This document shows, piece by piece, positions 57,274-64,000 of a DNA stretch of 64,000 bases. The position numbers and the translations under genes are program-made. This DNA comes from Streptosporangium pseudovulgare (GTDB lineage Bacteria; Actinomycetota; Actinomycetes; Streptosporangiales; Streptosporangiaceae). Location of the stretch: positions 248,001 to 312,000 of the forward strand of contig NZ_BMQJ01000003.1 in the NCBI RefSeq assembly GCF_014648055.1, read 5' to 3'. Every line of letters begins with the position of its first letter. Position 1 is the first letter of the stretch. Under the pieces are notes generated by a model that saw only the letters and a list, made by a program, of their open reading frames with translations, had not been told where the DNA came from and ran no database searches.

Positions 57274-58079
57274 GAGGGCTGAGCAGGGCCTCGCTGGCCG
57301 AGGTCGAAGAGCGCTTCAACGCTGTGGCGGGAAGCGCCGACCTCGGCTCGCTGGCCGACGAGCTCTTCGCGGTCGCCGACCTGCTCGACCGTGAGCACGG
57401 GCTCCGCCGTTACCTGTCCGACCCCTCCCGCGACGTGGCCCAGAAGGGGCAGGCCGTACGGGTCCTGCTTCAGGGCAAGGTGAGCGACGCGGCGCTGGAG
57501 ACGGTCGTGGCGGCCGCGTCCGCGAGGTGGACGCGGCCCGGCGACCTGGCCGACGCGCTGGAGCGGCTCGGCGTCGTCTCGGCGGCCGCCGAGGCCGAGG
57601 CGCAGGGCAGGCTCGACGACGTCGAGGACGAGCTGTTCCGGTTCGGCCGCGTCGTCGCCTCCAACCGCGACCTGCACCAGGCGCTGTCCAACCCCAACGT
57701 CCCCGAGGGGGGCAAGCGGGAGCTGCTCGAGACGCTGGTCGGGAGCAAGGTCGTACCCAGCACGCTCCGTCTGATCGGGCAGGTCGTCGCACACCCCCGA
57801 GGACGTAGCCTGGACGGAGGGCTGGAGGAGTTCGGCAGCCTGGTCGCCGCCCAGAGGCATCGCCTCGTCGCGGTGGTGCGCAGCGCCGTCGAGCTCTCCG
57901 AGGAGCAGAAGCAGCGTCTCGCCAGGTGGCTGCGCACTACATACGGTCACGACGTTCAGCTGAACGTCGAGGTGGATCCGCGGGTGCTCGGAGGGTTCTC
58001 GATCCACATCGGGGACGACCTCATCGACACCACCGTCGCGGGACGAATCGAAGAAGTCCGCCGCCGGTTGGCCGGCTAG
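57270..58079 (+). CDS. atpH: F-type ATP synthase subunit delta
   Basis: A 269-residue stalk subunit, longer than the 180 of E. coli but usual for actinomycetes. The N-terminal part (about 1-110) is the OSCP helical bundle; the C-terminal domain shows LSNPNVPEGGKRELLETLVGSKV, VVRSAVELSEEQKQRLARWL and VDPRVLGGFSIHIGDDLIDTTVAGRIEEVRRRL, the OSCP signature. GAGGAGGGG lies upstream. atpA follows after 23 bases. Confidence 0.94.
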   Translation: MRGLSRASLAEVEERFNAVAGSADLGSLADELFAVADLLDREHGLRRYLSDPSRDVAQKGQAVRVLLQGKVSDAALETVVAAASARWTRPGDLADALERLGVVSAAAEAEAQGRLDDVEDELFRFGRVVASNRDLHQALSNPNVPEGGKRELLETLVGSKVVPSTLRLIGQVVAHPRGRSLDGGLEEFGSLVAAQRHRLVAVVRSAVELSEEQKQRLARWLRTTYGHDVQLNVEVDPRVLGGFSIHIGDDLIDTTVAGRIEEVRRRLAG

Positions 58080-58102
58080 GCGAATAGGGAGACTGAAGAG
58101 AG

Positions 58103-59752
58103 ATGGCGGAGCTTACGATCCGGCCGGACGAGATCCGGGACGCCCTTGAGCGCTTCGTCCAGGCATACGAGCCGGAAGGTGCCGCGCGCGAGGAGATCGG
58201 GACCGTCGTCGACGCCGGCGACGGCATCGCCCACGTCTCCGGCCTTCCCTCGGCGATGGCGAACGAGCTGCTGGAGTTCGAGAACGGCACGCGCGGCCTG
58301 GCCCTGAACCTCGACACCCGTGAGATCGGTGTCGTCGTCCTGGGTGACTTCAGCGGGATCGAGGAGGGCCAGACGGTCCGCCGGACGGGCCAGGTCCTGT
58401 CCGTGCCGGTCGGCGACAACTTCCTCGGCCGCGTGGTCGACCCGCTGGGAGTCCCGATCGACGGCAAGGGCGCCATCGAGTCCGAGGGCCTGCGCGCCCT
58501 CGAGCTCCAGGCCCCGTCCGTGGTCCAGCGCCAGCCGGTCAAGGAGCCGCTGCAGACCGGCCTCAAGGCCGTCGACGCCATGACGCCGATCGGCCGCGGC
58601 CAGCGCCAGCTGATCATCGGTGACCGCGGCACGGGCAAGACCGCCATCGCCGTGGACACCATCCTCAACCAGCGGGAGAACTGGCTGTCGGGCGACCCCG
58701 ACAAGCAGGTCCGCTGCGTCTACGTCGCGATCGGCCAGAAGGGTTCGACGATCGCCCAGGTGAGGGGCCGCCTTGAGGAGGCGGGCGCGATGGAGTACAC
58801 CACCATCGTCGCCGCTCCGGCCTCCGACCCGGCCGGTTTCAAGTACCTCGCCCCCTACACCGGTTCGGCCATCGGCCAGCACTGGATGTACCAGGGCAAG
58901 CACGTGCTGATCATCTTCGACGACCTGACCAAGCAGGCCGACGCCTACCGCGCGGTCTCGCTGCTGCTGCGCCGTCCGCCGGGCCGTGAGGCGTTCCCCG
59001 GCGACGTCTTCTACCTCCACTCCCGCCTGCTGGAGCGCTGCGCCAAGCTCTCCAAGGAGATGGGCGGCGGCTCGATGACCGGTCTGCCGATCATCGAGAC
59101 GAAGGGCAACGACGTCTCGGCGTTCATCCCGACCAACGTCATCTCCATCACCGACGGCCAGTGCTTCCTCGAGACCGACCTGTTCAACGCGGGTGTGCGT
59201 CCGGCCATCAACGTCGGTGTCTCCGTCTCCCGAGTCGGTGGCTCGGCGCAGATCAAGGCGATGCGCAAGGTCGCCGGCACGCTCCGTCTGTCGCTGTCGC
59301 AGTACCGCGACCTGGAGGCCTTCGCGGCCTTCGCCTCCGACCTGGACGCGGCCTCCCGCGCCCAGCTGGAGCGCGGTCAGCGCCTGGTCGAGCTGCTCAA
59401 GCAGTCGCAGTACGCCCCGTTCCCCATCGAGAAGCAGGTCGTGTCGGTCTGGGCCGGCACCTCCGGTGAGCTCGACGACGTTCCGGTCGAGGACATCCGC
59501 CGCTTCGAGGCGGAGTTCCTGGACCACCTGGAGCGCAACAACAAGGGCGTCTTCGACGGCATCCGCGAGACCAAGGAGCTGTCCGACGACGCGGTGACGA
59601 CCCTCAAGGACGCCATCACCGAGTTCAAGAAGACCTTCGAGACCGCCTCGGGCGAGCTGCTGGTCCGTGACGAGTCGGTGGCGGCCATGGACGCCGGCGA
59701 CGTCGGTCAGGAGAAGATCACCAAGCACGTCCGCACGGCTGAGAAGAAGTAG
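58103..59752 (+). CDS. atpA: F-type ATP synthase subunit alpha
   Basis: A 549-residue non-catalytic nucleotide-binding subunit. The beta-barrel is at about 28-95; Walker [19 protein letters not shown] at about 173; the alpha/beta signature [17 protein letters not shown] near 370. The C-terminal extension beyond about 510 is Glu/Lys-rich, as in other actinomycetes, where it can restrain ATP hydrolysis. Three bases separate it from atpG. Confidence 0.97.
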   Translation: MAELTIRPDEIRDALERFVQAYEPEGAAREEIGTVVDAGDGIAHVSGLPSAMANELLEFENGTRGLALNLDTREIGVVVLGDFSGIEEGQTVRRTGQVLSVPVGDNFLGRVVDPLGVPIDGKGAIESEGLRALELQAPSVVQRQPVKEPLQTGLKAVDAMTPIGRGQRQLIIGDRGTGKTAIAVDTILNQRENWLSGDPDKQVRCVYVAIGQKGSTIAQVRGRLEEAGAMEYTTIVAAPASDPAGFKYLAPYTGSAIGQHWMYQGKHVLIIFDDLTKQADAYRAVSLLLRRPPGREAFPGDVFYLHSRLLERCAKLSKEMGGGSMTGLPIIETKGNDVSAFIPTNVISITDGQCFLETDLFNAGVRPAINVGVSVSRVGGSAQIKAMRKVAGTLRLSLSQYRDLEAFAAFASDLDAASRAQLERGQRLVELLKQSQYAPFPIEKQVVSVWAGTSGELDDVPVEDIRRFEAEFLDHLERNNKGVFDGIRETKELSDDAVTTLKDAITEFKKTFETASGELLVRDESVAAMDAGDVGQEKITKHVRTAEKK

Positions 59753-59755
59753 CCG

Positions 59756-62084
<2,329 letters not shown>

Positions 62085-62092
62085 TCGCCTTG

Positions 62093-62125
62093 GGCGCCGG
62101 CACGGCCCGGGGCCGTGCCGGCGCC
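62093..62125 (+). terminator. Hairpin between atpD and atpC (candidate attenuator)
   Basis: A perfect 15-pair stem (GGCGCCGGCACGGCC at 62093-62107 with 62111-62125, loop CGG) lies 9 bases after the atpD stop and 26 bases before the atpC GTG. No T tract follows. It may reduce transcription of atpC or protect the upstream mRNA, tuning epsilon below the three-fold-needed beta. Confidence 0.65.
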
Positions 62126-62150
62126 TGGTTCGAAAGGAACTGGAAAGAAA

Positions 62151-62561
62151 GTGGCGAAGCTGCGAGTAGGCGTCGTCTCTCCGGAGCGGGAGCTCTGGTC
62201 GGGAGAGGCCGACATGGTGATTGCCAAGACCATCGACGGCGAGATCGGCATCATGCCGAGGCACGCCCCGGTGATCGGTGTCCTCGTCGAGGGCGGCGTG
62301 CTGAGGGTCAAGCGCGGTGGCGGCGAGACGGACCTGGTCGCCGCGGTCCACGGCGGGTTCATCTCGGTGGCCAGCGACGAGGTGTCGATCCTGGCCGAGA
62401 CGGCCGAACTCGGCTCCGAGGTCGACGTCGACCGGGCCCGGGACGCGCTCCAGCGGGCCCAGTCCTCTATGGACGCGGGCCAGGCCGACGTCAGCGTCGA
62501 TGTCACCGCCGCCAAGCGCGCCAAGGCCAGGCTGCGCGCGGCCGGCGAGGAAGTCGGTTAA
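62151..62561 (+). CDS. atpC: F-type ATP synthase subunit epsilon
   Basis: A 136-residue subunit coupling gamma to the c-ring and regulating hydrolysis. The N-terminal beta-sandwich (LRVGVVSPERELWSGEADMVIAKTIDGEIGIMPRHAPVIGVL) is intact, and a C-terminal helical hairpin (VDRARDALQRAQSSMDAG, AAKRAKARLRAAGEEV) is present. GTG start with GGAAAGAAA upstream; an in-frame ATG at 62115 would begin inside the preceding hairpin. Confidence 0.95.
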   Translation: MAKLRVGVVSPERELWSGEADMVIAKTIDGEIGIMPRHAPVIGVLVEGGVLRVKRGGGETDLVAAVHGGFISVASDEVSILAETAELGSEVDVDRARDALQRAQSSMDAGQADVSVDVTAAKRAKARLRAAGEEVG

Positions 62562-62598
62562 ATTCTGCTTCTGAGCGGTACGGCTTTTGGGAGCGGGA

Positions 62599-63012
62599 AT
62601 GACGGCGCTGAACGTACTCATCGTGGTGACGGCGGTCGTCGTCCTCGTCGCCCTCCGCGGGCTGGTCCTGGCGCGCTCCCGGGGATCGGTGCTGTGTTGC
62701 CTGCGCCCGGTTCCGGGGAAGCGAAGCTGGCGGGTGGGAGTGGCCCGCTACGCCAAGGACCAGCTCAACTGGATTCCGCTCATAGGTCTGCTGCCAAGGC
62801 CGCGCCACGTGATCGTGAGGCGCGGCCTTGTGGTTTCCGGGCGCCGCAGGGTGGGGTCCGGCGAGTTCTTCGGGTTCATCGAGGGGGTCACGGCGCTGGA
62901 GTGCCGTAACGGCCCCGACGCCTTCGAGATCGCCATGGGCTACCGCGCGCTGACCGGGTTCGTCGCCTGGCTGGAGTCCGCCCCGCCCAGCGCCTACCTC
63001 GACGTCGCCTGA
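62599..63012 (+). CDS. DUF2550 family membrane protein
   Basis: A 137-residue protein with one N-terminal helix (VLIVVTAVVVLVALRGLVLA) and a basic cytosolic domain: RSWRVGVARYAKDQLNWIPLIGLLPRPRHVIVRR, then GEFFGFIEGVTALECR and FEIAMGYRALTGFVAWLESAPP. DUF2550 genes directly follow atpC in many actinobacteria including mycobacteria; function unknown. GGGAGCGGGA precedes the ATG at 62599. It is the last gene of the atp transcript. Confidence 0.9.
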   Translation: MTALNVLIVVTAVVVLVALRGLVLARSRGSVLCCLRPVPGKRSWRVGVARYAKDQLNWIPLIGLLPRPRHVIVRRGLVVSGRRRVGSGEFFGFIEGVTALECRNGPDAFEIAMGYRALTGFVAWLESAPPSAYLDVA

Positions 63013-63037
63013 CCCTTCTTCCGCCGCCTTCGTACCG

Positions 63038-63085
63038 ACGACAGGCCCCGTCCCCGGTTCGCCGGGGCCGGGGCCTGTCGTTTTT
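63038..63085 (+). terminator. Very strong intrinsic terminator of the atp operon
   Basis: Outer arms of 13 pairs (63038-63050, ACGACAGGCCCCG, with 63069-63081) and inner arms of 6 pairs (CCCCGG with CCGGGG) are separated by one T/C mismatch and closed by a TTCG tetraloop. TTTTT (63081-63085) follows immediately. It is the most classical terminator in the window. Confidence 0.93.
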
Positions 63086-63176
63086 CCCGGCCCCGGCCCC
63101 GGCCCCGACCCCGGACCGGCCCCGTTTCCGTCCCCGGTCCGGTCCTCTTCCCCGGCCGGGTGCCCGCCGTACGGGA

Positions 63177-63233
63177 TTGACCGGTCGTCGCACGCCTTCT
63201 ATGGTTCATTACTATAGTAATGAACCATAGAAG
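63177..63233 (+). promoter_or_regulatory. Promoter overlapped by a 38-base perfect palindrome (YtrA-type operator)
   Basis: TTGACC (63177-63182) and TATGGT (63200-63205), 17 bases apart, form a good sigma-70 promoter. A perfect 38-base inverted repeat (63196-63233, half-site CTTCTATGGTTCATTACTA, no spacer) covers the -10 and start site and ends eight bases before the regulator's ATG. It is strikingly AT-rich. YtrA-type GntR proteins autoregulate through such dyads. Confidence 0.85.
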
Positions 63234-63241
63234 CAGGTGCC

Positions 63242-63601
63242 ATGTTCGACGACCGGAGCCCGATCTACCGGCAGATCGCCGAGCGCATCAAGGCCGATGT
63301 GCTGAGCGGGACGTTGCGCGGCGACGAGCAGGTCATGTCCACCAACCAGTACGCCGCCTTCTACCGGATCAACCCGGCGACGGCCGCCAAGGCCTTCCAG
63401 CAGCTGGTGGACGAGGGCGTGCTGTACAAGAAGCGAGGGATCGGCATGTTCGTGAGCCCGGAAGCCCCGGAGGTGCTCAGGGCCGGGCGCAGGGAGAGGT
63501 TCTTCACCGACGTGGTGGACCCGATGGTGGCCGAGGCCAGGGCCATCGGGATCCCGCTCGGCGAGGTCATCGGCCGCATCGAGGAACTGGAGGGGAGATG
63601 A
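63242..63601 (+). CDS. GntR-family (YtrA subfamily) transcriptional regulator
   Basis: A 119-residue protein with the GntR winged helix at about 1-75 (PIYRQIAERIKADVLSGTLRGDEQVMSTNQYAAFYRINPATAAKAFQQLVDEGVLYKKRGIGMFV) and only a short helical C-terminus (about 85-118), the YtrA hallmark. These proteins repress their own operon with an ABC transporter, often induced by cell-wall-active agents. The stop shares ATGA with the ATPase start. Confidence 0.93.
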   Translation: MFDDRSPIYRQIAERIKADVLSGTLRGDEQVMSTNQYAAFYRINPATAAKAFQQLVDEGVLYKKRGIGMFVSPEAPEVLRAGRRERFFTDVVDPMVAEARAIGIPLGEVIGRIEELEGR

Positions 63602-64000
63602 GGATCGATGTCCGCGATCTGGTGCTGCGCTACGGCGAGACCACGGCGCTCGACGGCCTGACGTTCACCCTGGAGAGCGGGAAGATCTACGGGCTGCTCG
63701 GCCGCAACGGCTCGGGCAAGTCGAGCCTGACGTCGGTCCTGGCGGCCTTCCGCCGCCAGACGAGCGGGGAGGCGCTGGTGGACGGGCGGCCGGTGTTCGA
63801 GAACGCCGACCTCACCCGCCGGATCGGCCTGGTCCGCGACGAGGGGGAGGCGATCACCATCGGCACCGTCGAGGACGCCCTCTACTTCGCCGAGGGGCTG
63901 CGCCCGAACTGGGACGCCGGTTACGCCCGCTCGCTGCTGGAGACGTTCGGGATCCCGCCCAAGGCGAACGTCAAGGCGATGTCGAAGGGCCAGCGCTCGG
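63598..64000 (+). CDS. ABC transporter ATP-binding protein, YtrB-like (3' end outside window)
   Basis: The first 134 codons of an ATPase. Walker A is LLGRNGSGKSSLTSVLAAF (about 34-52), the Q-loop position is replaced by GLVRDEGEAITIGTVEDALYFAEG, and the signature begins MSKGQRS, where the window ends. This shape matches YtrB-type ATPases in GntR-led operons of envelope stress. The permease should follow beyond the window. Confidence 0.9.
   Translation, partial: MRIDVRDLVLRYGETTALDGLTFTLESGKIYGLLGRNGSGKSSLTSVLAAFRRQTSGEALVDGRPVFENADLTRRIGLVRDEGEAITIGTVEDALYFAEGLRPNWDAGYARSLLETFGIPPKANVKAMSKGQRS

Noticed and set aside
63081..63125. GC-run CCCCGGCCCCGGCCCC after the atp terminator as a repeat element
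   Set aside because: A simple low-complexity GC tract; no conserved unit beyond CCCCGG alternation.

Overview
The window is chromosomal DNA from a very high-GC, Gram-positive actinomycete. GTG starts are frequent, lipobox signal peptides and apparently leaderless promoters occur, and proteins are Ala/Arg/Gly-rich. The order lysA-hom-thrC-thrB-rho-rpmE-prfA-prmC-sua5-glyA-wecA/tagO-atpIBEFHAGDC matches what I recall for Streptomyces and related mycelial actinomycetes. Streptosporangiales is my best guess for the order; that is inference from gene content, not a database result. No tRNA, rRNA, CRISPR array, insertion sequence or prophage was recognised.

Layout. (1) 1-4.7 kb: glgX (3'-part), treY and treZ, which turn glycogen/maltodextrin into trehalose. 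(2) 4.8-9.5 kb: a probable light/vitamin-B12 response module made of a DUF523-DUF1722 protein, a LitS-like ECF sigma factor, a LitR/CarH-like MerR-B12 regulator, a class I photolyase and a VOC protein. (3) 9.6-10.8 kb: a small acidic His-tailed protein and ung. (4) 10.8-16.1 kb: a leftward carbohydrate ABC importer with two lipoprotein binding proteins and two permeases, one carrying an inserted beta-sandwich-like domain. (5) 16.2-19.8 kb: a PadR regulator with a MacB/LolCDE-type ABC exporter. (6) 20-21.7 kb: treS. (7) 22-25.8 kb: an asparagine-synthase-like protein divergent from a coiled-coil/CgeB-like/glycosyltransferase protein. (8) 25.9-30.4 kb: ArgS-related DALR protein, Zn-metallopeptidase, lysA, hom. 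(9) 30.5-38.9 kb: a block of cell-surface-type genes (polysaccharide deacetylase, three GT2 proteins, a DUF574 methyltransferase, an MFS pump) lying between hom and thrC. (10) 39-43.7 kb: thrC, thrB, a 466-base leader and rho. (11) 44-46 kb: a NarL-type two-component system. (12) 46.1-49.2 kb: translation genes rpmE, prfA, prmC, sua5. (13) 49.3-51.8 kb: a long disordered protein with a WXG100-like head and a small WXG100-like partner. (14) 52-54.6 kb: glyA and a WecA/TagO-type transferase. (15) 54.8-63.1 kb: the F-type ATP synthase operon plus a DUF2550 gene, closed by a very strong terminator. (16) 63.2-64 kb: a YtrA-like GntR regulator with a 38-base perfect palindrome over its promoter, and the start of an ABC ATPase cut by the window end.

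How the parts connect. glgX-treY-treZ and treS all feed trehalose, and the sugar importer between them is compatible with maltose/trehalose-type uptake. LitR and LitS probably act with cobalamin as the photosensor; 11-base tandem repeats over the litS promoter and GGTGCAA repeats before phr are candidate operators. lysA, hom, thrC and thrB are the lysine and threonine branches of the aspartate pathway. prmC methylates the release factor encoded by the gene before it. Regulatory structures include an L31 leader-like fold before rpmE, a structured rho leader with a short uORF, an attenuator-like hairpin inside the atp operon, and several strong hairpin terminators. Four places carry a very short ORF whose stop codon overlaps the start of the true gene.
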